Origin: an uncultured Pseudomonadota bacterium | Lineage (GTDB): Bacteria; Pseudomonadota; Alphaproteobacteria; RF32; CAG-239 | Reading direction: 5' to 3' | NCBI GenBank assembly: GCA_902788365.1 | Contig: CADAJN010000008.1 | Span: 54,544-118,543, forward strand | DNA length: 64,000 bases | Part shown: positions 1-7,726 of the stretch, piece by piece | Layout of the letters: each line of letters begins with the position of its first letter | Numbering within the stretch: the first letter of the stretch is position 1 | Notes under the pieces: model-generated | The model's database searches: none | Seen by the model: only the letters and a program-made list of their open reading frames with translations | What the model was told of the DNA's origin: nothing | Program-made: the position numbers and the translations under genes

Positions 1-1390
1 CTTCCAAACGCCCCAAAAACATGGTAAACATCAAAATCCATTTAACTTGCGGGGCAAAAAAAGCGTAATTACCGTGCGGACCAATCACATCAATCGCCCC
101 TACTCCCACGTTGGTAATGCAAGCCAATACCGCCGATATTGAGGTCTGAAAATCAATCCCCGTGGCACTAACCAACAACGTTAGCAACAACAAACTAATC
201 ATAAATGACAACAAATACACAAAAACCGACATAGAAACTTTTTCTGAAACATTAACCGCACCGATTTTCATTGACACAACCCGATTAGTTTCCACCACCG
301 AAAGCAAATATTTGCGCAAAAACGCATACACCACCTGCCAACGCAAAATTTTAATGGAACCACAGGTTGAACCGGTGCAACCGCCACTGAGCGACAACAA
401 CAAAACAACTGCTGTCATCCAAACGCCCCACTGAGTATAGTCAACCGTTGCCAAACCGGTAGTCGTGACCAGCGCAATTGTTGTAAACATGCCGTTCCAC
501 ATTGCATAAAATAAAGAATAATCCGAACGCACATATAAAAATGCCCCCAAAACTAATCCAACATATAAAGCAAATTTCAAAAATGTGCGCACTTGCCGAT
601 TCCGATCGGCCGGCAACCCGCGCGAAAGCAAAATATAAAACGTCATCGGCAACGCACCGGTCAACATAAAAATCATGGTCACGAAATCTATCAATCGGCT
701 GTCAAATGCCCCGATAGATGCATTTTTGGTTGAAAATCCGCCGGTGCCGATAACCGAAACGGCATGATTGAAAGCATCAAAAAAACCCATGCCGCATAAA
801 ACATAAGCCCCGCCGCAAACGGCAATCAAAAGCAAATAAACCATAACGATACGCTTGGCGATATAGCTGAATCTCGGCATAAATTTATCATTTGAATCCG
901 AATTTTCGCGCTGAAAAATCTGCATGCCGCCAATACCTAAAAACGGCAACAGCGCCACCGCAAAAATAACAATCCCGAGGCCGCCCAAACCGTTTAATAG
1001 CGAGCGCCACAATAAAATAGCCGAAGGCAAGGCTTCCACGTCCGAAATAATGGTGGCGCCGGTGCCGGTCAATCCCGAAAATGCCTCAAAAAATGCGTCG
1101 GTCTTATTTTGCACCACACCCGACAAATAAAAAGGCATTGCCGAAAGCACACCCACCAATAACCAACTGACCACCGTTACCAAATAGGCCTGTTTCAAAT
1201 TGATACGTTCAAATTTTGTATAATTTGAAAGAAACAACGAAAACCCCAAAAACATTGAACAAATTGCCGACGTTAAAAACGGTGACCATTCAACACCGGT
1301 CTGCGATATATCTAAACCGGCCGGAATCAGCATCACCAACCCCAAAATGCCCAGAATATATCCGCTGATAGTTAAAACCGGTTGCCACAT
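1..1390 (-). CDS. trkH: Trk-type potassium uptake protein TrkH (C-terminus beyond window)
   Basis: Translating the minus strand from the ATG at 1390 (MWQPVLTISGYILG) gives an open frame to the window edge, about 463 codons with no stop, so the C-terminal end is missing. It is a polytopic inner-membrane protein with repeated membrane-pore-membrane units. Pore-loop signatures of the Trk/Ktr/HKT superfamily appear in order: FSGLTGTGATI, HAVSVIGTGGFST, ALVTTTGLATVD and ITNVGVGAIDVIG. The conserved glycines line the K+ selectivity filter. TrkH normally takes up K+ with the cytosolic NAD-binding subunit TrkA, which is not visible here. The gene lies 12 bp downstream of the nuclease-like gene on the same strand and is probably co-transcribed with it and metG. 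Family assignment is firm; TrkH versus TrkG/KtrB is less so. Confidence 0.9.
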   Translation of the reverse strand, partial: MWQPVLTISGYILGILGLVMLIPAGLDISQTGVEWSPFLTSAICSMFLGFSLFLSNYTKFERINLKQAYLVTVVSWLLVGVLSAMPFYLSGVVQNKTDAFFEAFSGLTGTGATIISDVEALPSAILLWRSLLNGLGGLGIVIFAVALLPFLGIGGMQIFQRENSDSNDKFMPRFSYIAKRIVMVYLLLIAVCGGAYVLCGMGFFDAFNHAVSVIGTGGFSTKNASIGAFDSRLIDFVTMIFMLTGALPMTFYILLSRGLPADRNRQVRTFLKFALYVGLVLGAFLYVRSDYSLFYAMWNGMFTTIALVTTTGLATVDYTQWGVWMTAVVLLLSLSGGCTGSTCGSIKILRWQVVYAFLRKYLLSVVETNRVVSMKIGAVNVSEKVSMSVFVYLLSFMISLLLLTLLVSATGIDFQTSISAVLACITNVGVGAIDVIGPHGNYAFFAPQVKWILMFTMFLGRLE

Positions 1391-1402
1391 TTCAATCTCA
1401 AA

Positions 1403-2317
1403 CTATTTCAATGCCACATCTAAAGCCAGCGCTTTATTAACCATGGCACCGTTAATAAATATGCCGTCAACAAAGCACAATGCCGTAGCTGCCTGCGTCT
1501 GCGTGGTATAAGCTACTACGTCGCAGTGCACGGTTTTACCTTCTACCAATTCTTCCAAATAGAGCTGCGCTTCGGTCGCGTCATAAATATCCGGATTAGT
1601 GTAAATGCCATACAAATAAACGTATGTATTGCCGATATACAAACTGTTTGGGCCAAGCACATCGGCTTTTCCGTGATATTTTTCCGACTCGCTTAAATAC
1701 GTCAACCCTAAATCATTACGCACACGATAATAATCGGCCAAATTTCCCTTATAATAAGGTCCGCCGATTTTTTTCTCTTCCTGCTTTTTTTTAATTTCCT
1801 GCTCGCGCTTTACCTGAGCTTCTTTGGTTTCGCGTCTTAAAACGGCAAAAGTCGGCGCTTTAAGCTTAACCTCATCTTTTTTCTGCACCGGCCGCTCATA
1901 CTTTACCTTATTAAACTTAGCCACATTCCAAGTTGTAAATTTAATCGGCTCGCCTTTGGCCTTAGCTTCCTCTGCCGCCTTAATCTCCGGCGAAATCTGT
2001 TCCACTTTTTGCTTCACATCATCAATCTTCGCCGCAATTTGTTGCGTTGCCTTGTTTTTAATCGCTAATGCTTTATCACTGACAGATTGTGTCACATTTT
2101 GCACAAACGGTGCCTTAATCAGCTGATAATACCAGCTTGGGATATCTCTAAACGCCACCCCGTAACACATCGGCACAATAATCATCACTATCAAAACGCC
2201 GATAATAATGCTTAATAGTAACTTAAACCGGCGAAACGGCCATGTCAAAAACATCACAACTTTATGCACCCAGCCTAAAAAACCGTTCATCTGCATTTCT
2301 GCCCACTCACTTTTCAT
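1403..2317 (-). CDS. Membrane-anchored protein with degenerate SNase-like C-terminal domain
   Basis: A 304-residue protein. The start at 2317 follows a strong GGAGGAAGTC ribosome site and overlaps the metG stop by 11 bp. Order: short cytoplasmic N-terminus, one hydrophobic segment at about residues 30-50 (LLLSIIIGVLIVMIIVP), a Lys/Glu-rich probably helical stretch, and a C-terminal domain of about 85 residues resembling thermonuclease (SNase) folds: GNTYVYLYGIYTNPD, ELVEGKTVHCDVVAY, then GIFINGAMVNKALA. Positions where active SNases carry catalytic Arg, Glu and Arg appear to be Tyr, Asp and a Gln/Ala stretch, so it is probably not an active nuclease. That comparison is from remembered motifs, without an alignment. 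Coupling to metG and trkH gives no clear functional hint. Confidence 0.6.
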   Translation of the reverse strand: MKSEWAEMQMNGFLGWVHKVVMFLTWPFRRFKLLLSIIIGVLIVMIIVPMCYGVAFRDIPSWYYQLIKAPFVQNVTQSVSDKALAIKNKATQQIAAKIDDVKQKVEQISPEIKAAEEAKAKGEPIKFTTWNVAKFNKVKYERPVQKKDEVKLKAPTFAVLRRETKEAQVKREQEIKKKQEEKKIGGPYYKGNLADYYRVRNDLGLTYLSESEKYHGKADVLGPNSLYIGNTYVYLYGIYTNPDIYDATEAQLYLEELVEGKTVHCDVVAYTTQTQAATALCFVDGIFINGAMVNKALALDVALK

Positions 2318-4010
2318 GACTTCCTCCGTATGTTTGTTGCAATTCGGCCGCCTTTTCCGGTGTAATTCTTTCAAACAGCGCCTCACCTGCCTCAAACGCG
2401 TGTCCGGCCGGCAGAGCCGCAATTTCTTTTGCCACATCAAAATCCTTGAGCGATGGCATATCTTTTTCGCTCAACCCGAATTTGGCCATAATTTTTGCTG
2501 CCGTATCCGGCATCAACGGTGCCGACAAAACAGCATAAATGCGCACCAAATTCAAACATAGCCGTAAAATTGTCGCCGCACGCTTTTCATCGGTCTTAAT
2601 CACTGTCCACGGTTCGGTAACCGTAATGTAGTTATTGCCCTCGGTCCAAATTGCGCGCAATTCTGCCACTGCTTTTCTAAACTCCATCGCATCCATATAT
2701 TTAAAATAATCATTCACACGCTGTTGTAAAGTTGCAATCAGCTCTTTATCCGTGTCTTGCAAATCGCCGCCTTCCGGCACAAAACTACCCAATTTAGAGG
2801 CCGTCATTTTCATCACACGCTGTGCAAAATTACCCAAAACGCCGTTCAAATCTTTGTTAATCGTTGCCACAAAACCCTCAATCGTAAATGACGCATCCGA
2901 GGCTTCCGGCGCATTTGCCATCAACCAATAGCGCCAATAATCGGCCGGAAATTCCTTAATGGCATCTTCGGCAAAAATGCCGCGGTGTTCCGATTTTGAA
3001 AATTTACCGCCTTCAAAAGTTAAGTAACTGAAGCCCTTCAAATAGTCCACCTTGGTCCAGTTTTCGCCGGTGCCGAGCATGGTTGCCGGAAATGTAATGG
3101 AGTGATACGGCACGTTATCTTTGCCCATAAATTCCACATAGCGCACATCTTTGGCATCCAACCACCAATCTTTCCAGTTGCGCTCATTCGGTTTTTCGTC
3201 CGACCACTGTTTGGTAATGCCGATATAGCCGATAGGGGCATCAAACCACACATAAAAAACTTTGTCTTCAAAACCGGCCTTATTAACCGGAAAACCCCAC
3301 TTCAAATCACGGGTAATACAACGCGGTTGTAAGCCCTCTTTCAGCCATTTTTTGGCAATGGAATAAGCCACGTCCGGCCAAAAAGCCTCTTTGGTTTTCA
3401 GCCATTCGGTAAGCACCGGCTCAATCTTCGGCAAATTCAAAAACAAATGCTTGGTTTCACGCACTTCTAAATTAGTGCTGCCGGAAATCGTGCTGCGCGG
3501 GTTAATCAGCTCGGTCGGCTCCAAAACTTTGGTGCAATTTTCGCATTGGTCGCCGCGCGCCTTATCATATCCGCAATGCGGACAGGTGCCGGTAATATAG
3601 CGGTCGGCCAAAAACATCTTATCGTCCACCGAATAAACTTGGCGCATGGTTTTTTCAACAATAAAACCGTTCTTATCCAGTTGCTCAAAAATATGATAGG
3701 TCATTTCCTTATTTTGTTCGCTTGATGTGCGCCCGAAATAATCAAATGACAGATTAAAATCCTTATAAGTTTTGGCATGACGCGCATGATATTTATCGCA
3801 ATATTCTTCCACCGGCAAACCTTCTTTTAAGGCGCCCACTTCCGATGCCGTGCCATGTTCATCATTACCGCAAATGTATAAAACCTCATTACCCATCATC
3901 CGCATATAGCGCGCATAAACGTCCGACGGCAACAAACAGCCGACCATGTGTCCCAAGTGCGGCACACCGTTAATATACGGCAAAGCGGAAGTAATTAAGA
4001 TTTTAGACAT
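2307..4010 (-). CDS. metG: Methionyl-tRNA synthetase
   Basis: A 567-residue class I aminoacyl-tRNA synthetase that charges tRNA(Met) with methionine in the cytoplasm. The N-terminus holds the HIGH-type ATP motif as PHLGHMVG (about residues 17-24) and the active-site sequence SALPYINGVPHLGH. A zinc knuckle with CPHC and CENC is near residues 145-160, the KMSKS loop appears as KFSKS near 340, and the C-terminus is an alpha-helical anticodon-binding domain. There is no C-terminal EMAP/tRNA-binding extension, so this is the short form usual in alphaproteobacteria. The start ATG follows AAGGAG at about 10 bp. The last 11 bp overlap the start of the downstream membrane protein gene, suggesting translational coupling. 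Confidence 0.97.
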   Translation of the reverse strand: MSKILITSALPYINGVPHLGHMVGCLLPSDVYARYMRMMGNEVLYICGNDEHGTASEVGALKEGLPVEEYCDKYHARHAKTYKDFNLSFDYFGRTSSEQNKEMTYHIFEQLDKNGFIVEKTMRQVYSVDDKMFLADRYITGTCPHCGYDKARGDQCENCTKVLEPTELINPRSTISGSTNLEVRETKHLFLNLPKIEPVLTEWLKTKEAFWPDVAYSIAKKWLKEGLQPRCITRDLKWGFPVNKAGFEDKVFYVWFDAPIGYIGITKQWSDEKPNERNWKDWWLDAKDVRYVEFMGKDNVPYHSITFPATMLGTGENWTKVDYLKGFSYLTFEGGKFSKSEHRGIFAEDAIKEFPADYWRYWLMANAPEASDASFTIEGFVATINKDLNGVLGNFAQRVMKMTASKLGSFVPEGGDLQDTDKELIATLQQRVNDYFKYMDAMEFRKAVAELRAIWTEGNNYITVTEPWTVIKTDEKRAATILRLCLNLVRIYAVLSAPLMPDTAAKIMAKFGLSEKDMPSLKDFDVAKEIAALPAGHAFEAGEALFERITPEKAAELQQTYGGSHEK

Positions 4011-4121
4011 ATTGCATTTTCTCCTTTTTCTTTTTATCTCAAAACTGAAAGGATTTTACTTTGATTTTGCATAAATCGCAAGCAAAAAAACAACTCTTGC
4101 AATTCAAAAATCGCAAGTATA

Positions 4122-4352
4122 TTAAACTGTCATCCCTCGCACGATGCGACGCATTCGTGCGTTCAGGGATCTCATCTTTCAGTGCGACAGCACTGCTTCC
4201 TTATTAAAAAAAATTCGTAGATGCCTTAACGCATCCGACTTGCGTCGGAGCGTGGCATGACAATTTTATTTACTCCTGTCATGCTGAGCGTTCCGCCGGA
4301 ACGCGTGAGCATCTCCGCACAAAGTGCGGCCACCTCTTGTTACCAACAAAGT
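4122..4352. repeat. Dispersed TGTCAT/GCATCTC palindromic repeat cluster
   Basis: This gap of 365 bp (4011-4375) holds no gene. It has two related units beginning TGTCAT: one at about 4129 with a hairpin around ACGCATTCGTGCGT and the sequence CAGCACTGCTTCCTTATT, and one at about 4276 reading TGTCATGCTGAGCG...CGTGAGCATCTCCGCAC followed by GTGCGG. The terminal CCGCACaaaGTGCGG forms a small hairpin. Related units recur at 18.0, 24.0, 24.9, 26.4, 44.9, 48.7-49.1, 55.5, 57.5 and 63.5-64 kb, always between genes. Confidence 0.8.
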
Positions 4353-4375
4353 AGAAATATATTTTTTTGCAAAAA

Positions 4376-5254
4376 CTAGCGCCGTTTAATATTTTCCGCC
4401 AAATTGATAATCGCCTCGCTGATATCATTCGCCACATTATCAAAAAGTTCTTTTTTGCTTAACGCCACCTCATCGGCATATAACGCGCGGTTTATTTCCA
4501 GTTGCAAAGTCCACATATTGCGCCGCGGCTGACAATAATTAAACGTGATAAACGCCCCCGAATACGGGCAATTAAATTCCACATTATAGTTTTTATTCCA
4601 AAACTGACCGGCAAAAAAGTCGCTGATGTCTTGCGGACAGCTTTGCGAAAATAAGTTTCCCAGACAAATATCAATCCCCGAGCGGTCATCAATAATTGAA
4701 CAAATTTTTGATGGCATGGAATGGCAATCCAACACCAAACAAAAACCAAACTTTTTCAATATGGTATCAATATTTTGCTGTAACCTTTTATGATAAACGT
4801 CATAAACATTTTTAAGCCGCTCTTGCACTTCGTTATAATCCAAAAGCCCGCCATACAAATTTTCGCGCTGAAAGTTAATGCGGTGCACCACGCCAAGCCC
4901 CACCCGACAATGCTTGTCAAACAAAACATCAGTATCATTCGGATAGTTGTAAAACATACTCGGGTCCAGCTCTAATTTATCGCGGTTCAAGTCCACAAAC
5001 GAGCGCGCCACTTCCATTTTCATGGTTGGCAAACCGTGGCCCGTCGCTTCTTTAACCAATTCATCAACCAGCAAATCTTCATTACGCCGCAAAGTTTTCA
5101 CATCACTGAGCACATTTTTCAAAAATTCCGGCGGAAAATAAGTGCCGCTGTGCGGTATAGATAGCAAAAGCGGATATTCCGGATTTTCCGTATTTTTTTC
5201 GCTGAACACGGCCATATTTTTATAGTTAATTTTAAATTTCAGCTTATTATCCAT
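4376..5254 (-). CDS. N-formylglutamate amidohydrolase family protein
   Basis: A 292-residue soluble protein of the N-formylglutamate amidohydrolase (FGase/HutG-type) family, zinc enzymes that cleave formyl amides in histidine degradation or act on related substrates. Family signatures are LLLSIPHSGTYFPP near residue 30, RNEDLLVDEL, then ARSFVDLNRD around residue 95, LVLDCHSMP near 190 (probable metal His), and CPYSGAFIT toward the C-terminus. The start at 5254 was chosen because AGAGGGAAT precedes it; an upstream ATG at 5284 would lie inside the preceding gene. It sits 10 bp behind a flavin reductase gene and probably shares its promoter. No hut genes are nearby, so the true substrate is open. 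Confidence 0.85.
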   Translation of the reverse strand: MDNKLKFKINYKNMAVFSEKNTENPEYPLLLSIPHSGTYFPPEFLKNVLSDVKTLRRNEDLLVDELVKEATGHGLPTMKMEVARSFVDLNRDKLELDPSMFYNYPNDTDVLFDKHCRVGLGVVHRINFQRENLYGGLLDYNEVQERLKNVYDVYHKRLQQNIDTILKKFGFCLVLDCHSMPSKICSIIDDRSGIDICLGNLFSQSCPQDISDFFAGQFWNKNYNVEFNCPYSGAFITFNYCQPRRNMWTLQLEINRALYADEVALSKKELFDNVANDISEAIINLAENIKRR

Positions 5255-5264
5255 ATTCCCTCTG

Positions 5265-5858
5265 CTATTTTCTTTTAGCCGCACGCTTACGTTTGGTTGA
5301 TTTTTTCTCTACCGACCATCCGAATTTGCCGATTTTTTTACCCAAACCGTAATAAAAACCATGTGCATAAGCCAACAAACCGGCTTTTTGCAAATCAAGC
5401 GCGCCGCTTTTGTTAATCAGCGCTTCGTCCGCATTAACCGCCACCACTTCAGCCAAAAACATATCATGTGTGCCAAATGATGTTATTTCCTTAACCTTAC
5501 ATTCCAGTGAAACAGGTGCTTCGCCGATTTGCGGTGCCTTAACCTTCGCACACGCCTGCGGTGTTAATTCTGCCAACGCAAATTTATTGACCTCGCGACC
5601 GCTTTTCACACCGCACAAATCAACCGCCTTTGCCAACGCCACTGTCGGCACATTTATCACAAACTCGCCGCTTTGGCGAATCAGCTCGTTGCTATAACGC
5701 GTCGGCCGAATAGAAACATAAACCAATGTCGGTTCCGTGCAAATAATCCCCGTCCAAGCTGCCGTCATCACATTCGGCTTTGCCATGGTGCCGCAAGAAA
5801 TCAGCGCCGGCGGCACCGGTGCCAACATTGTTCCTGCTTTCCATGTAACTTTAGACAT
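5265..5858 (-). CDS. Flavin reductase family (FMN-binding split barrel) protein
   Basis: A protein of about 197 residues with the flavin-reductase-like FMN-binding split barrel. Characteristic stretches are APVPPALISCG, PNVMTAAWTGIICTEPTLV, SIRPTRYSNELI and GEFVINVP, followed by a conserved Cys and His. Such proteins reduce or bind FMN for oxidoreductases or act alone as flavoproteins. The C-terminus is a basic Lys/Arg tail (KKSTKRKRAAKRK), unusual for the family and possibly an RNA or DNA contact. The start at 5858 (MSKVTWKAGTML) matches family N-termini and leaves a leader of about 23 nt after the predicted transcription start; 5873 is the alternative. It heads a two-gene unit with the amidohydrolase. 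Confidence 0.85.
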   Translation of the reverse strand: MSKVTWKAGTMLAPVPPALISCGTMAKPNVMTAAWTGIICTEPTLVYVSIRPTRYSNELIRQSGEFVINVPTVALAKAVDLCGVKSGREVNKFALAELTPQACAKVKAPQIGEAPVSLECKVKEITSFGTHDMFLAEVVAVNADEALINKSGALDLQKAGLLAYAHGFYYGLGKKIGKFGWSVEKKSTKRKRAAKRK

Positions 5859-5887
5859 TTGATTTTTCCACATTTTCAACTCTTGAT

Positions 5888-5915
5888 AGTATACACCGCT
5901 TTTAAAATAAGTCAA
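5888..5915 (-). promoter_or_regulatory. Sigma70-type promoter of the flavin reductase operon
   Basis: On the minus strand TTGACT (5910-5915) and TATACT (5888-5893) are separated by 16 bp, each matching five of six consensus bases. The transcription start is expected near 5881, just ahead of the flavin reductase gene. Confidence 0.6.
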
Positions 5916-5941
5916 GACCTGCGGCTTTTACCCCGCAGGTC
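5916..5941. promoter_or_regulatory. Perfect 9-bp inverted repeat abutting the -35 box
   Basis: GACCTGCGG (5916-5924) and CCGCAGGTC (5933-5941) form a perfect inverted repeat with an 8-bp spacer, directly next to the flavin reductase -35 box. There is no T-run on either side, so a terminator is unlikely; an operator for an unknown regulator is possible. The rest of the gap to xseB shows nothing else recognisable. Confidence 0.4.
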
Positions 5942-6123
5942 ACAAGTATTTAGGAATAAAACTATGAAAAAATCTATATCATAGACATTAAATAATATAA
6001 CACTTTTTGCGCCGCCTAAACAGTATGCCAAAGCATAATTTTTGCCAATAAATAGTTTAATAAGTTGCAAAATATCGTTGTCAAAATCACTTAAAGGTTT
6101 AATCTGTTGTTATGGAGAAAAAA

Positions 6124-6372
6124 ATGAAAGAATTTGATTTAAGTAAAATATCGTTTGAAGATGCGCTGGCTCAGCTTGAAAATATTGTGCGCGAATTAGA
6201 GGGCGGCAAAATCAAACTTGATGACGCCGTTGCGGTTTACGAAAAAGCTGTTGCTCTTAAAAAGTTCTGCGAAAACAAGCTCAAAGCAGCACAGCTGAAA
6301 ATAGAAAAAATCAATGTTGCCGCCGACGGCAGCATTTCAACCGAACCGCTTGATAAAATTGAAGAGGACTGA
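6124..6372 (+). CDS. xseB: Exodeoxyribonuclease VII small subunit
   Basis: An 82-residue helical protein matching XseB, the small subunit that associates in several copies with XseA to make exonuclease VII, which trims single-stranded DNA. The signatures are SFEDALAQLENIVRELE followed by GGKIKLDDAVAVYEKAVAL and a Lys-rich helix ending KLKAAQLKIEKI. The start at 6124 is preferred because GGAG lies six bases ahead; the ATG at 6112 overlaps that ribosome site. The stop is separated by one base from the ispA start, so the two genes are almost certainly coupled. The xseB-ispA order is common in proteobacteria, where dxs often follows; dxs is absent here. Confidence 0.95.
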   Translation: MKEFDLSKISFEDALAQLENIVRELEGGKIKLDDAVAVYEKAVALKKFCENKLKAAQLKIEKINVAADGSISTEPLDKIEED

Positions 6373-6373
6373 A

Positions 6374-7270
6374 ATGTCGGAAATCACCACTGTCTTGACT
6401 GAGTTTTCAAAAACTTTCAATACCTATTTGGAACAGTGTTTTCCGTTGCCGCAAGGCGCTGAAAAACGCGTTATAGAAGCCATGAAATATTCGGTTATGA
6501 ACGGCGGTAAACGCCTGCGTCCTTTTTTGATGTGTGAATGTGCAGCCCTGTTCGGCGTAAAACATGACGTTTCTTTTCCGGCAGCGGCGGCTTTGGAAAT
6601 GCTCCACTCTTATTCGCTGATTCATGACGACTTACCCGCCATGGATAACGACGACCTGCGCCGTGGCAAACCGACTTGCCACAAACAATTTGACGAAGCA
6701 ACAGCCATTTTAGCCGGCGACGGTTTACTTACTTATGCTTTTCAATTTCTATCCAATGCCTTGGAAATTCGTCCGGAAATCCGCCTGACATTGGTGCAAT
6801 TATTGTCTGATGCAGCCGGCGCTTTCGGCGGCATGGTGGCCGGACAAACGCTTGATTTATATGCCACGCCGACCGGCAATAAAGCCGCTGATGAAGATAT
6901 TATCGCCCGCTTGGAAGCGATGAAAACCGGTCGTCTGCTGCGCTATGCCGTTGAAGCCGGCGCCGTTTTAGGACAAGCTCCGCTTGACGTGCGACAAACG
7001 CTGGTTAAATATTCGCGCTTAATCGGACAGGCCTTTCAAATTGCCGATGACATTCTGGACCGCGAAGGCGAACAGCACATTGTCGGCAAAACCCTGCATA
7101 AAGACGATTCTCAAAACAAATTTACCTATGTGGCATATTACGGCATTGAGCCGGCACGGCAAAAGGCGCAAGATTTAATTAAATCAGCGATTGCCGAACT
7201 GCAAACCTTTGGTCCTGAAGCTGATAATTTGCGCGCTCTGGCTCAATACATCATTGACCGCAAATATTAA
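6374..7270 (+). CDS. ispA: Farnesyl/geranyl diphosphate synthase
   Basis: A 298-residue trans-isoprenyl diphosphate synthase that condenses isopentenyl diphosphate with dimethylallyl or geranyl diphosphate to make farnesyl diphosphate, the precursor of undecaprenyl phosphate and quinone tails. Visible motifs: GGKRLRPFL near residue 45, the first aspartate-rich motif DDLPAMDNDDLRRGKPT near 83-99, GGMVAGQTLDL, and the second aspartate-rich motif QIADDILD near residue 225. Translation starts at 6374, two bases after the xseB stop codon. A longer frame from 6314 would overlap xseB and is rejected. Chain length specificity cannot be read with certainty, but gene context favours a C15 product. Confidence 0.95.
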   Translation: MSEITTVLTEFSKTFNTYLEQCFPLPQGAEKRVIEAMKYSVMNGGKRLRPFLMCECAALFGVKHDVSFPAAAALEMLHSYSLIHDDLPAMDNDDLRRGKPTCHKQFDEATAILAGDGLLTYAFQFLSNALEIRPEIRLTLVQLLSDAAGAFGGMVAGQTLDLYATPTGNKAADEDIIARLEAMKTGRLLRYAVEAGAVLGQAPLDVRQTLVKYSRLIGQAFQIADDILDREGEQHIVGKTLHKDDSQNKFTYVAYYGIEPARQKAQDLIKSAIAELQTFGPEADNLRALAQYIIDRKY

Positions 7271-7286
7271 TTTTTCATACAGCTCT

Positions 7287-7406
7287 TTTATTAAAACCGC
7301 CCGCCATAACAGCGGGCGGCGCCGTTCGCGGTCTTTGACCAAAGGCAGCTAACTCTGCCTTCCGGTCGCCTTGTTGCAGCGATTATTTTCAGTTTTTCGC
7401 CACAAC
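7287..7406 (-). ncRNA. Three consecutive hairpins ending in a terminator (possible second small RNA)
   Basis: Read on the minus strand, this segment has GTTG..GCGA/TCGC..CAAC (7373-7406), a strong stem GACC-AAGGCAG/CTGCCTT-GGTC (7337-7367), and CCGCCCGC/GCGGGCGG followed by TTTT (7293-7319), a convincing intrinsic terminator. No clear promoter of its own was found; it may be a readthrough tail of the RNA at 7407-7588. No reading frame of note is present. Family unknown. Confidence 0.4.
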
Positions 7407-7588
7407 AAAAAAGCCGTCTTTTCAAAAGACAGCTGGAGATTGAAAGCTATTCACACGAGATAGTGCGGTATATTCACCGCAACGGTTTATTCTACCGCTC
7501 TCCAGCCAACGCTGAAAAGCTAGTAAAGTTCGTCTTTACTGACGCGTGTGAGAAGGCTTTCAAACCTCCGAGCGCATCTCTGCGCCTC
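7407..7588 (-). ncRNA. Structured non-coding RNA candidate, about 182 nt, unknown family
   Basis: The unit is bounded by a good promoter upstream and an intrinsic terminator downstream (stem GTCTTTT/AAAAGAC at 7413-7433, then a T-run at 7407-7412). Inside, the two ends pair: 7435-7447 with 7556-7569, and TCACACG (7451-7457) with CGTGTGA (7545-7551), closing a multi-branched centre. The centre has GTAAAG/CTTTAC and two similar hairpins, CGGT...ACCG and GCGGT...ACCGC. There is no significant reading frame. Length and the single long closing stem recall 6S RNA, but the multi-hairpin interior does not match it clearly. It lies convergent to ispA. Confidence 0.55.
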
Positions 7589-7593
7589 GTTAT

Positions 7594-7622
7594 TTTATAA
7601 AACATTTTTATGCCCTTGTCCA
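7594..7622 (-). promoter_or_regulatory. Promoter for the 7407-7588 RNA
   Basis: On the minus strand TGGACA (7617-7622), a 17-bp spacer, and TATAAA (7594-7599); each box matches five of six consensus bases. The start is expected around 7586-7588, at GAGGCGCAGAGATGCGC, itself a small hairpin. Confidence 0.6.
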
Positions 7623-7655
7623 GCAAAAAACACCGCTCTGACTTAAATTAAGCAG

Positions 7656-7684
7656 TTGCAAAAGTCAATAAAGCGTGATATACT
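7656..7684 (+). promoter_or_regulatory. Promoter for the 160-residue hypothetical gene
   Basis: TTGCAA (7656-7661), a 17-bp spacer and TATACT (7679-7684) precede the gene at 7727 by about 40 bp. It is divergent from the promoter of the minus-strand RNA. Confidence 0.5.
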
Positions 7685-7726
7685 GAATACATAAAAGCAA
7701 CATTATAATTATGCCGGAGGTGTGCC

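Noticed and set aside
162..1130. Plus-strand frames of 90 and 68 codons at the left edge
   Set aside because: They lie antisense to trkH, whose minus-strand frame carries all pore signatures.
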